Assembly (NCBI GenBank): GCA_023264075.1
Contig: JALQTG010000103.1
Coordinates: forward strand, 1-5,301
Direction: 5' to 3'
From: Crocinitomicaceae bacterium
GTDB taxonomy: Bacteria > Bacteroidota > Bacteroidia > Flavobacteriales_D > Crocinitomicaceae
DNA: 5,301 nt
In this document: positions 1 to 5,301 of the stretch, piece after piece
How the letters are laid out: every line of letters begins with the position of its first letter
Numbering within the stretch: the first letter of the stretch is position 1
Position numbers and translations under genes: made by a program
Notes under the pieces: generated by a model
Told to the model about the DNA's origin: nothing
What the model saw: the letters and a program-made list of their open reading frames with translations, nothing else
Databases searched by the model: none

Positions 1-1
1 C

Positions 2-55
2 GATCTCATGGAAGATGATGAAAAAGAAAATTATCGGAAGGATATTTTTGGATGA
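2..55 (+). CDS. Possible 3' end of an upstream gene (partial, unidentified)
   Basis: Reading from base 2, 17 codons run to a TGA at 53-55 and give a strongly charged tail (DLMEDDEKENYRKDIFG). A hydrophilic, acidic and lysine-rich end is plausible for the C-terminus of a cytosolic protein or of a membrane protein's cytosolic tail. I do not recognise the family. The neighbouring frame from base 3 is also open, to a TAG at 66-68, so the frame choice is not secure. The piece is too short to identify or even to prove coding. Confidence 0.3.
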   Translation, partial: DLMEDDEKENYRKDIFG

Positions 56-180
56 AAACAAAGTTTAGTTAGTTACCAGCTCTACAAAACCTCGTACAAT
101 CATAATGGTCTTATTTTTTTGTTAAAATCAACTTTACAACCTGTAAATCACCTAATTTCACAACTTACAAATTCTTAAGC
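56..180. other. AT-rich intergenic leader before the NlpC/P60-CapA gene
   Basis: These 125 bases are AT-rich and contain no convincing open frame. They should hold the promoter of the following gene, but I see no good match to the Bacteroidota promoter (TTTG about 20 bases before TAnnTTTG). The only clear structure is a short perfect inverted repeat at 133-147, listed separately. No purine-rich Shine-Dalgarno site precedes the start, which is normal in this phylum. Confidence 0.5.
133..147. promoter_or_regulatory. Perfect 6-bp inverted repeat, possible operator
   Basis: The sequence TTTACA-ACC-TGTAAA has two perfect 6-base arms around a 3-base spacer. It lies 34 to 57 bases before the candidate starts of the downstream gene. 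The size and symmetry suit a binding site for a dimeric regulator. In an AT-rich leader such a repeat can also arise by chance, and no regulator gene is nearby. It is too short and has no T-run, so it is not a good terminator. Confidence 0.25.
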
Positions 181-1761
181 TTGATTCATGTGAAATTCTT
201 CATACTATTCATTACGTACTTATTCCTGAGCATCACAACAACTGCTCAAACGTCGGTTTCTTCGCTGACCTCATTTGATAAAACACCGAATGAGCCGCGC
301 ATTTCAAAACAAGAAATGGTCGACTCTGTAATACGCATCGGGAAGCAATTTCTTGGAAAACCTTATCGCTATAGAAATTCAACTACGCCAACATTAGATT
401 GCAGTGGATTCATTTGCCATATTTACGACCATTTGAATGTTAAACTCTCACGCTCCTCTGCTTCGCAAGCATTGGAAACCAGAAGAATTGATTTTTCAGA
501 AGTTGAACCAGGAGATTTATTATTTTTTAAAGGCAGGAATGCTTCTAGCAACACTGTAGGCCATGTAAGTATGGTAATTGAAGTGAATGATGCCGGGTTA
601 AAAATGATGCACAGCTGCCAACGTGGGGTCATTATCGATGATTATCCGATGGCTTATTATTCACAACGTTTTCTATTTGCGGGAAGACTGAAGGAAATCG
701 ATGCACTGAACACCACCCCAACTCCCCTAGCAACTATTGACGATACACTGCATAAAGTTAAAGATAGTAGCACGACGCTACCTGAAAAATCCTCAGTAAC
801 CCTTGTCGGAGTTGGTGATTTGATGATTGGCACTAATTTTCCCTCAGCAAGCCACTTACCTCCGAATAATGGAAAAGATATACTTGTGCCGGCGCACGCG
901 ATTCTTCAAAAAGCCGACATTGCTTTCGGTAATTTGGAGGGATGTATTTTATCGGGAGAAGGAACAGTTAAGAAATGTAACGACCCGTCAAAATGTTATG
1001 CATTTAAAAGTCCCGATCATTACATTGAACATTACAAAAATGCTGGCTTTGATGTACTCAGTATTGCGAACAATCATGTGGGTGATTTTGGTGACGCAGG
1101 AAGAAAGAATACTGCCCGAGTTCTCACCGAATCGGGTATTCACTTCGCTGGATTGGAAGATTATCCGTTTAGCATCTTCGAAAAAGATAGTTTAACTTAC
1201 GGATTTTGTGCTTTTTCTCCTAACACCGGTACACTCAAAATTACGGATTATGGGAAAGCCCGAGAAATAGTGCAACACTTAGATACCTTGTGTGATATCG
1301 TAATTGTTTCTTTTCATGGAGGTGCAGAAGGTGCAAAATACAATCGAATTACCCGAAAAACAGAACTCTTTCTCGGTGAGAATAGAGGTAACCCATATGA
1401 GTTTTCTAGAGTTGTCATAGATGCAGGAGCAGATGTCGTTTTAGGGCATGGACCACACGTTGTACGCGCTGTGGATATCTACAAAGGTCGTTTTATTGCG
1501 TACAGCTTGGGTAATTTTGCAACCTACAGCCGATTTAACCTAAGCGGGCCGAATGGATTAGCACCATTGATTGAGTTAGAATTAACGAAAAAAGGAGAAT
1601 TTCTAACTGGTCAAATTCACTCCGCGAAACAATTTGGAGAAGGTGGGCCAACTATGGATCCAACCAACGCAGCTGCTAAAGAAATCAAACGTCTAACACT
1701 CCTAGATATTCCTGAATCGCCACTTCTCATTTCAGAAGAGGGGAAAATTTCCCTACAATAA
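181..1761 (+). CDS. Secreted NlpC/P60 (C40) peptidase fused to a CapA/PgsA-type domain
   Basis: A 526-residue exported protein with two enzyme-like halves. Residues 1-23 form a signal peptide (hydrophobic core, then TTTAQ). Residues about 45-170 are an NlpC/P60 domain: the catalytic Cys is C74 in TLDCSGF, the His is H128 in VGHVSMV, and H144 is the likely third residue. Such enzymes usually cut the D-Glu-gamma-DAP bond of peptidoglycan stem peptides. A Ser/Thr/Pro-rich linker (about 172-204) leads to a CapA domain (about 205-480) with D213 in GVGDLMIG, GNLEG (250-254), ANNH (296-299), FHGGAEG (378-384), GHGPH (422-426) and YSLGNF (441-446). CapA/PgsA proteins belong to the calcineurin-like metallophosphoesterase fold and are linked to poly-gamma-glutamate capsules; their exact reaction is poorly defined. 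The domains are in one uninterrupted frame. No pgsB/pgsC genes lie nearby, so capsule synthesis is not supported by context. The protein probably acts in the periplasm or at the cell surface. The start is uncertain: TTG at 181 or GTG at 190, with no in-frame ATG. Confidence 0.9.
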   Translation: MIHVKFFILFITYLFLSITTTAQTSVSSLTSFDKTPNEPRISKQEMVDSVIRIGKQFLGKPYRYRNSTTPTLDCSGFICHIYDHLNVKLSRSSASQALETRRIDFSEVEPGDLLFFKGRNASSNTVGHVSMVIEVNDAGLKMMHSCQRGVIIDDYPMAYYSQRFLFAGRLKEIDALNTTPTPLATIDDTLHKVKDSSTTLPEKSSVTLVGVGDLMIGTNFPSASHLPPNNGKDILVPAHAILQKADIAFGNLEGCILSGEGTVKKCNDPSKCYAFKSPDHYIEHYKNAGFDVLSIANNHVGDFGDAGRKNTARVLTESGIHFAGLEDYPFSIFEKDSLTYGFCAFSPNTGTLKITDYGKAREIVQHLDTLCDIVIVSFHGGAEGAKYNRITRKTELFLGENRGNPYEFSRVVIDAGADVVLGHGPHVVRAVDIYKGRFIAYSLGNFATYSRFNLSGPNGLAPLIELELTKKGEFLTGQIHSAKQFGEGGPTMDPTNAAAKEIKRLTLLDIPESPLLISEEGKISLQ

Positions 1762-1780
1762 TAAAGGAATAATTCCCTTT
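1741..1780 (+). terminator. Weak hairpins at the 3' end of the NlpC/P60-CapA gene
   Basis: GGGAAAATTTCCC (1741-1753) is a near-perfect palindrome inside the last codons. Just after the stop, AAAGGAATAATTCCCTTT (1763-1780) can fold into a second short hairpin with one bulge. The GGGAA of the first can also pair with the TTCCC of the second. There is only a three-base T-run after the second stem, so this is at best a weak intrinsic terminator or an mRNA 3'-end stabiliser. This is inferred from symmetry only. Confidence 0.3.
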
Positions 1781-1806
1781 GCTGAACAAGTGTTGCCCTA
1801 AGTGAT

Positions 1807-1825
1807 TATTGTTAAAAAAACAATA
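1807..1825. repeat. AT-rich inverted repeat upstream of asd
   Basis: TATTGTT-AAAAA-AACAATA has 7-base arms around an A5 spacer. It lies about 85 bases before asd in the 149-base gap after the NlpC/P60-CapA gene. It could be an operator or a weak hairpin, but it is made only of common AT-rich words. No T-run follows it. About 20 bases downstream is the candidate -7 element of asd. Confidence 0.25.
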
Positions 1826-1843
1826 CTCTGTTATATACTCGTA

Positions 1844-1851
1844 TATATTTT
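1844..1851 (+). promoter_or_regulatory. Candidate Bacteroidota -7 element for asd
   Basis: TATATTTT matches the Bacteroidota -7 consensus TAnnTTTG in all but the last base. It lies about 60 bases before the asd start codon. I do not see a clear TTTG at the expected distance upstream, so the call rests on one element in an AT-rich stretch and is weak. The 149-base gap and the hairpins before it do suggest that asd has its own promoter. Confidence 0.25.
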
Positions 1852-1910
1852 CGGAATGAAAATTCCTACATGTAAAAAACCACTACTTTTACTGCTCTAA
1901 AATAATCGTC

Positions 1911-2915
1911 ATGAAAGTAGCCGTTGTAGGTGCCACAGGTATGGTTGGGAGCGTAATGCTCAAAGTTCTTGCAGAACAAAATTTTCCTATCACTCAGTTA
2001 ATTCCTGTTGCCTCAGAGAAATCTGTTGGGAACACAATTACTTTTGGAGGAAATACGTATCCAATTGTAAATCTTACAACAGCGGTAACAATGAAGCCAG
2101 ATGTAGCTATTTTCTCGGCTGGTGGTGAAACATCGTTGGAATGGGCGCCAAAGTTTGCTGAAGTAGGTTGCAAAGTAATTGACAACTCTTCAGCATGGAG
2201 AATGGATCCAACTAAAAAATTGGTGATACCAGAAATCAATGGCGACCAATTGACGGCTGATGATTTTATTATTGCTAATCCCAACTGTTCAACGATTCAA
2301 CTTTTAATGGCACTCGCTCCATTACACAAAGCATATACCATTAAGCGCGTAGTTGTTTCGACCTATCAATCGATTACCGGAACAGGAGTGAAAGCGTTAG
2401 AGCAAATGAACAACGAGAGAAGCGGAATAAAAGGTGAAATGGCCTATCCTTATCCAATCGATCAAAATTGTTTGCCACATTGTGATTCTTTTCTAGATAA
2501 TGGGTATACCAAAGAAGAAATGAAACTTACGAATGAAACGAAAAAGATTTTAGACAACGGCATTAACGTTACAGCTACAGCGGTTCGCATACCCGTTGTA
2601 GGTGGGCATTCAGAAGCAGTTAACGTAGAATTTGAAAGCGATTTTGATTTAGGAGAAGTACGCAAGCTTCTGCATGAAACCCCTGGTGTTACACTTCAAG
2701 ATTCTCCTGCAACAAATACGTATCCTATGCCCAAATACGCAGCAGATAAAGACGATGTATTTGTAGGAAGAATCCGAAGAGACGAATCACAAGCCAATAC
2801 CTTAAATATGTGGATTGTAGCAGACAACCTAAGAAAAGGTGCCGCTACGAATGCTGTTCAAATTGGGAAAGTGTTGATCGAAAAAGGAATTTTGAAGGTG
2901 GGAACGTTTTCTTAA
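1911..2915 (+). CDS. asd: Aspartate-semialdehyde dehydrogenase
   Basis: This enzyme reduces aspartyl-4-phosphate to aspartate-4-semialdehyde with NADPH, the branch-point step to lysine/diaminopimelate, threonine and methionine; it is cytosolic. The 334 residues are full length for the family. The N-terminal Rossmann motif is GATGMVG (7-13). The catalytic Cys is C126 in ANPNCSTIQL, and Q153 in STYQSITGTG and H233 in PVVGGHSEAVN are the usual active-site partners. R97 in SSAWRMDP and R226 in AVRIPVV fit the phosphate and carboxylate ligands, and E209 with K205 lie in the EEMKLTNET motif. The C-terminal FVGRIRRD and NMWIVADNLRKGAATNAVQ stretches are characteristic of the family. The ATG start is directly before the Rossmann strand, with none better upstream. 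It stands alone here, not beside lysC or dapA, and its 3' end faces the barrel gene with a 30-base gap. Confidence 0.97.
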   Translation: MKVAVVGATGMVGSVMLKVLAEQNFPITQLIPVASEKSVGNTITFGGNTYPIVNLTTAVTMKPDVAIFSAGGETSLEWAPKFAEVGCKVIDNSSAWRMDPTKKLVIPEINGDQLTADDFIIANPNCSTIQLLMALAPLHKAYTIKRVVVSTYQSITGTGVKALEQMNNERSGIKGEMAYPYPIDQNCLPHCDSFLDNGYTKEEMKLTNETKKILDNGINVTATAVRIPVVGGHSEAVNVEFESDFDLGEVRKLLHETPGVTLQDSPATNTYPMPKYAADKDDVFVGRIRRDESQANTLNMWIVADNLRKGAATNAVQIGKVLIEKGILKVGTFS

Positions 2916-2945
2916 ACATCAAACCTCGAACCCTAAAAACCCTGT
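2916..2945. other. Short convergent gap without a visible terminator
   Basis: Only 30 bases separate the stop codons of asd (+) and the outer-membrane barrel gene (-). There is no hairpin followed by a T-run on either strand. Transcripts from the two sides may therefore overlap at their 3' ends, or end by factor-dependent termination; this is inferred from the lack of a stem-loop. Confidence 0.4.
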
Positions 2946-3698
2946 CTAAAACAACGAAATCGTCAACCCCACAGAATACGGTGTCAACTGCACGCTTTGC
3001 CCATTTGTAAACAATTCTGAGAAATAATATGCACCAAAAAGTGACCAGTTTCGTATTCCAATTCGGACCGTTGCGCCGAATCGAAGCGGGTTTCGATCTG
3101 GGAAATTAAAGTTCTTTGTGCTGTAAGTAATTCCATTTACCTTATTGACAATTTTATCATACGCATTTAATTGATAGCCAATTTTTCCTCCTAGCATAAA
3201 TTTAAAATGATTGTATCCTTTTGTTTTAAAACGTAGTTCTACTGGAACTTCAATATAGTTTGCACTGAATTTATTGCGCAATGGCTCTTCTCCTGCCGGA
3301 AAATCATCAATAAACGTTAATTCATCTTGCGTATCCCGATTAAAACGAACGAGGGAATGATTGTTGGCATGACTAAATGCGAGTCCCCAACCGAAACTGA
3401 CCTTATTCGATTTCGTAAGTACCTTGTCAAACATCAAAGACACATTAAATCCTATTGACTGCCAAGGACTTTCAAAGTAGTCACGATCACCATGCCAATC
3501 GTTGTATACAATATCAACCATCAATCGGTCATACTTTCTTAATTTCTCCTCCTCATAAGGACGTCCACCATTGTAAAACCATCCGATTCCAGGACGGAAG
3601 CGAGAGGCTAATTTTTCATTTTCCAAGGACCATTGAGCACTGACATTCATCGCACTCAAACACGTCAGTAACGACATTATAAAAATACTTCTCCTCAT
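2946..3698 (-). CDS. Small outer-membrane beta-barrel protein (PorT-like / OMP_b-brl type)
   Basis: A 250-residue protein with a classic signal peptide: MRR, a hydrophobic core, then NVSA before Q22, so cleavage after A21 is likely. The mature part (about 229 residues) has alternating hydrophobic/polar strands rich in aromatic and Gly residues, for example YIEVPVELRFK (138-148), FKFMLGGKIGYQL (156-168), LRFGATVRIGI (195-205) and SLFGAYYFSEL (209-219). It ends in SVGLTISLF: a terminal Phe is the usual signal for barrel insertion by the BAM machinery. The length suits an eight-strand barrel. The closest family I can name is the PorT-like outer-membrane beta-barrel group of Bacteroidota, but a true PorT role in type IX secretion is not shown. 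Its ATG overlaps the galE stop by four bases (ATGA, 3698-3695), so it is probably translated by coupling with galE. Its function is unknown. Confidence 0.85.
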   Translation of the reverse strand: MRRSIFIMSLLTCLSAMNVSAQWSLENEKLASRFRPGIGWFYNGGRPYEEEKLRKYDRLMVDIVYNDWHGDRDYFESPWQSIGFNVSLMFDKVLTKSNKVSFGWGLAFSHANNHSLVRFNRDTQDELTFIDDFPAGEEPLRNKFSANYIEVPVELRFKTKGYNHFKFMLGGKIGYQLNAYDKIVNKVNGITYSTKNFNFPDRNPLRFGATVRIGIRNWSLFGAYYFSELFTNGQSVQLTPYSVGLTISLF

Positions 3699-4720
3699 TG
3701 CTTTTCACGCATTAGTTGTTCATAGTTCCAAGCATTGCGAATAGCTTCCTTGACGGTACGCTTTGCCTTCCAACCTAATAAGGAAGTCGCCTTTTCAGTA
3801 TTCGCATAAATTTCAGGAACATCTCCTAGTCGACGGTGTCCAATTTTAAACGGCAAAGACAATCCTGAAACCTCATCGAAATAGCCAATCATTTCCAACA
3901 CACTGGTCCCGTTCCCTGTTCCTAAATTGAAGACATCTTCACCAACATGTTGTGAACTCAAATAATTAAGCGCAGCTACGTGGGCATCTGCCAAATCCAT
4001 TACATGAATATAATCTCTCACACAAGATCCATCTGGCGTGGCATAATCATTTCCATAAACCGTCAAAAACTCCCGCTTTCCTGCAGCAGTTTGAGTAATA
4101 TACGGCAATAAATTATTCGGAATTCCTTGAGGCGTTTCACCGATTAGCCCAGACTCGTGCGCACCAATCGGATTAAAATACCTTAAAAGAGCTACATTTA
4201 AATCTGGATGCGCTTCCTGCACTTGATGTATCATTTGTTCATTGATCAACTTGGTGTATCCATACGGTGACTCAGGTTGCTTTGTAGGTGTCTCCTCGGT
4301 TACCGGGACATCATCAGGCGTTCCATAGACTGTGCAACTAGAAGAAAAAACCAAATTTTGTTTACCGAACTGCGTCATTACTTCGAGCAACGAAATAAGA
4401 CCACCCAAATTGTTTTTGAAATATTTTAATGGATTGACTACAGACTCTCCTACTGCCTTGTCAGCCGCAAAATGGATTACTCCCGCAAATGCATACTTTT
4501 GAAATAAATTGATCAATTGCTGTTGGTTATGAATCGCGAAATCATATACGCTAAGTTTCGTTCCCGTCAGTTGCTCCAATCGAGGAATCACAGATCGCTG
4601 AGCGTTGCGAAAGTCATCCACAATGATAGGAGTGTAATTGTTTTCAATTAGGGCAACAACCGTATGAGACCCAATATAACCAGCTCCACCGGTCACTAAA
4701 ATATACTTTTCCTCCTTCAT
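3695..4720 (-). CDS. galE: UDP-glucose 4-epimerase
   Basis: This NAD-dependent extended SDR enzyme interconverts UDP-glucose and UDP-galactose in the cytosol, feeding galactose use and the building of surface polysaccharide. The 341 residues match the usual length of about 340. The NAD-binding motif is TGGAGYIGSH (10-19). Active-site residues are S128 in FSSSCTVYG and the YxxxK pair Y153/K157 in SPYGYTK. RYFNPIGAH (180-188), the PNNLLPYITQ stretch (201-210), VYGNDYATPDG and CVRDYIHVMDLADAH are typical GalE signatures. At the position of E. coli Y299 (human GalE C307), by hand alignment of GDVPEIYAN, the residue is I304, so UDP-GlcNAc/GalNAc might also fit; this is inference. The first gene of a two-gene unit, it overlaps the barrel gene by ATGA. 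The ATG start directly precedes the Rossmann strand. Confidence 0.96.
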   Translation of the reverse strand: MKEEKYILVTGGAGYIGSHTVVALIENNYTPIIVDDFRNAQRSVIPRLEQLTGTKLSVYDFAIHNQQQLINLFQKYAFAGVIHFAADKAVGESVVNPLKYFKNNLGGLISLLEVMTQFGKQNLVFSSSCTVYGTPDDVPVTEETPTKQPESPYGYTKLINEQMIHQVQEAHPDLNVALLRYFNPIGAHESGLIGETPQGIPNNLLPYITQTAAGKREFLTVYGNDYATPDGSCVRDYIHVMDLADAHVAALNYLSSQHVGEDVFNLGTGNGTSVLEMIGYFDEVSGLSLPFKIGHRRLGDVPEIYANTEKATSLLGWKAKRTVKEAIRNAWNYEQLMREKQ

Positions 4721-4908
4721 TCGATTTCAAAAATAAGGAAAGCCTCGGAATTAAAGAGTTATACGTTAGTTTTTTCAGCAACTATGTCAAGAAATAAAAC
4801 ACTCAAATTTTGTCAGGAACATTTCAAAACCTAAAAAATAGCTGTGCGCAAATTATTTTCACCCGATCAAAAGGGCCTTGACGACTTTTATCCAAAGATC
4901 AATCTGCA
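4721..4908. other. Intergenic region upstream of galE
   Basis: This 188-base AT-rich gap between the zinc-ribbon gene and galE (both minus strand) should hold the galE promoter. On the minus strand, TTGACA (4790-4785) is followed by TATAAC (4763-4758), but the 21-base spacer is too long for a standard sigma-70 promoter and the pair does not match the Bacteroidota TAnnTTTG form. I see no convincing ORF, RNA gene or strong terminator in it. Confidence 0.4.
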
Positions 4909-5225
4909 CTAAGCGACATTGTCCAATTGTACAATCTGAACTTGATTATCATAATGCACTTTGTACCCCACATCATAGATCATAGTGTATTTATCGCCTA
5001 CTGGAGAATTAAAAAAATGTGTGTGATAGTTCGGATGAAACCCTCGCGCTTGAAGTATCTCTAATTTAATTGGGGAGCTTCGGTAAACATTGTACATATC
5101 TAATAAGACAGCACGGTTTTTATGCAGTATCTTATCTAGTTGAGTGAGTACTTTGTTTTGCTCACGATACGCCTCATTGTGATGTGAATTTTTACACGTA
5201 AGTGAACAGAACTTTTTATTTGATC
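4909..5225 (-). CDS. Small zinc-ribbon-type protein of Bacteroidota, 5' end missing
   Basis: On the minus strand an open frame can be read from the GATC at 5225-5222 to the TAG at 4911-4909, giving 104 residues from SNKKFCSLTCKNS onward. The FCSLTC motif is a CxxxC pair and looks like the second half of a treble-clef or zinc-ribbon knuckle; the first Cys pair expected before a GRS[DN]KKFCS motif is absent. After it come a basic helix (NEAYREQNKVLTQLDKILHKNR) and a C-terminal half (KLEILQARGFHPNYHTHFF...YDVGYKVHYDNQVQIVQL) that resembles short hypothetical proteins I recall from many Bacteroidota, usually about 110-130 residues. The function of that family is unknown; nucleic-acid binding is only a guess. 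No ATG, GTG or TTG occurs between the join and the internal ATG at 5097-5095, and the upstream frame reaches a stop at 5256-5254. The gene is therefore most simply a truncated 3' part, and the internal ATG is not the true start. Confidence 0.7.
5222..5225. other. Abrupt GATC junction between two unrelated sequences
   Basis: To the left, minus-strand coding matches a Bacteroidota zinc-ribbon protein up to the Ser/Arg codons that span this GATC. To the right, plus-strand coding matches an alcohol dehydrogenase from the ATC inside the same GATC. Neither gene continues across. GC content is about 54% in the 80 bases to the right, clearly above the AT-rich left side. GATC is the cut site of Sau3AI/MboI-type enzymes, so a ligation chimera is the simplest reading; misassembly or a real rearrangement are alternatives. 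Confidence 0.65.
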
Positions 5226-5301
5226 GGCCTTGGCGGCTTAGGACATATGGCGCTTAAATTCGCAGTGGCGATGGGTGCTGAGGTGACTCAGTTTACGACA
5301 T
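5223..5301 (+). CDS. Zinc-dependent alcohol dehydrogenase fragment (both ends missing)
   Basis: The 26 codons from 5223 read IGLGGLGHMALKFAVAMGAE followed by VTQFTT, with no stop to the window's end. This is the NAD(P)-binding GxGGxG segment of the medium-chain dehydrogenase/reductase superfamily, closest by eye to the cinnamyl-alcohol-dehydrogenase/YahK-like zinc alcohol dehydrogenases, which reduce aldehydes with NADPH in the cytosol. About 170-180 residues, including the catalytic zinc site, should come before this point, yet the frame upstream is non-coding and meets a TAA at 5199-5201. The fragment begins exactly at the GATC join and is richer in GC than the rest of the window, so it probably comes from another genome or another locus. 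Confidence 0.75.
   Translation, partial: MGLGGLGHMALKFAVAMGAEVTQFTT

Noticed and set aside
423..632. Minus-strand open frame of 69 codons inside the NlpC/P60 domain
   Set aside because: It lies opposite a conserved enzyme domain, has no recognisable family and reads as a shadow frame.
827..1195. Plus-strand open frame of 122 codons inside the CapA region
   Set aside because: It is out of frame with the intact CapA motifs and has no domain-like features; the real frame spans it without interruption.
1656..2214. The word ATGGATCCAAC occurring in both the fusion gene and asd, considered as a repeat
   Set aside because: Both copies fall in unrelated coding frames encoding a Met-Asp-Pro-Thr run, and flanking bases do not match; this is coincidence.
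1994..2284. Minus-strand open frames opposite asd (also 2462-2665)
   Set aside because: They are antisense to a highly conserved enzyme and have no supporting motif.
2810..3010. Plus-strand open frame spanning the end of asd and the convergent gap
   Set aside because: It overlaps the conserved asd C-terminus out of frame and runs into the antisense of the barrel gene.
4867..4890. AAAAG...CTTTT stem between the zinc-ribbon gene and galE, considered as a terminator
   Set aside because: The stem is only five AT-rich pairs with a large loop, and no T-run long enough to support intrinsic termination on the minus strand.

Overview
The window looks like chromosomal DNA from a member of the Bacteroidota, most likely Flavobacteriales. 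The support is moderate to low GC, no clear Shine-Dalgarno sites, an aspartate-semialdehyde dehydrogenase that reads like the flavobacterial form, an outer-membrane barrel protein ending in Phe, and a small zinc-ribbon protein of a type I recall from that phylum. This is recognition by eye; no database search was run.

Layout. Bases 1-55 may hold the tail of an upstream gene. At 181-1761 (+) is a secreted two-domain protein: an N-terminal NlpC/P60 (C40) cysteine peptidase fused to a C-terminal CapA/PgsA-type domain, with the catalytic or signature residues of both parts intact. At 1911-2915 (+) is asd, for aspartate-semialdehyde dehydrogenase. It converges, across 30 bp, on a minus-strand pair: galE (UDP-glucose 4-epimerase, 4720-3695) followed by a small outer-membrane beta-barrel gene (3698-2946). 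That pair overlaps by ATGA and is almost certainly co-transcribed. Further right on the minus strand (about 5225-4909) is the 3' part of a small zinc-ribbon gene.

The last 80 bases are different. At a GATC tetranucleotide (5222-5225) the minus-strand zinc-ribbon reading frame loses its family resemblance, and a plus-strand fragment of a zinc-dependent alcohol dehydrogenase (the NAD(P)-binding GxGGxG region) starts abruptly with no upstream coding sequence. GC content rises to about 54% there. This looks like a join of two unrelated DNAs, either a cloning or assembly chimera at a Sau3AI/MboI-type site or a rearrangement, rather than a natural gene boundary.

Functionally the genes lean towards the cell envelope: peptidoglycan or gamma-glutamyl peptide processing (NlpC/P60-CapA), diaminopimelate and lysine supply (asd), nucleotide-sugar supply (galE) and an outer-membrane protein. 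There is no CRISPR array, tRNA, rRNA or insertion sequence. The NlpC/P60-CapA fusion is the best candidate for little-described biology; the GATC junction is the most important caution for anyone using this sequence.
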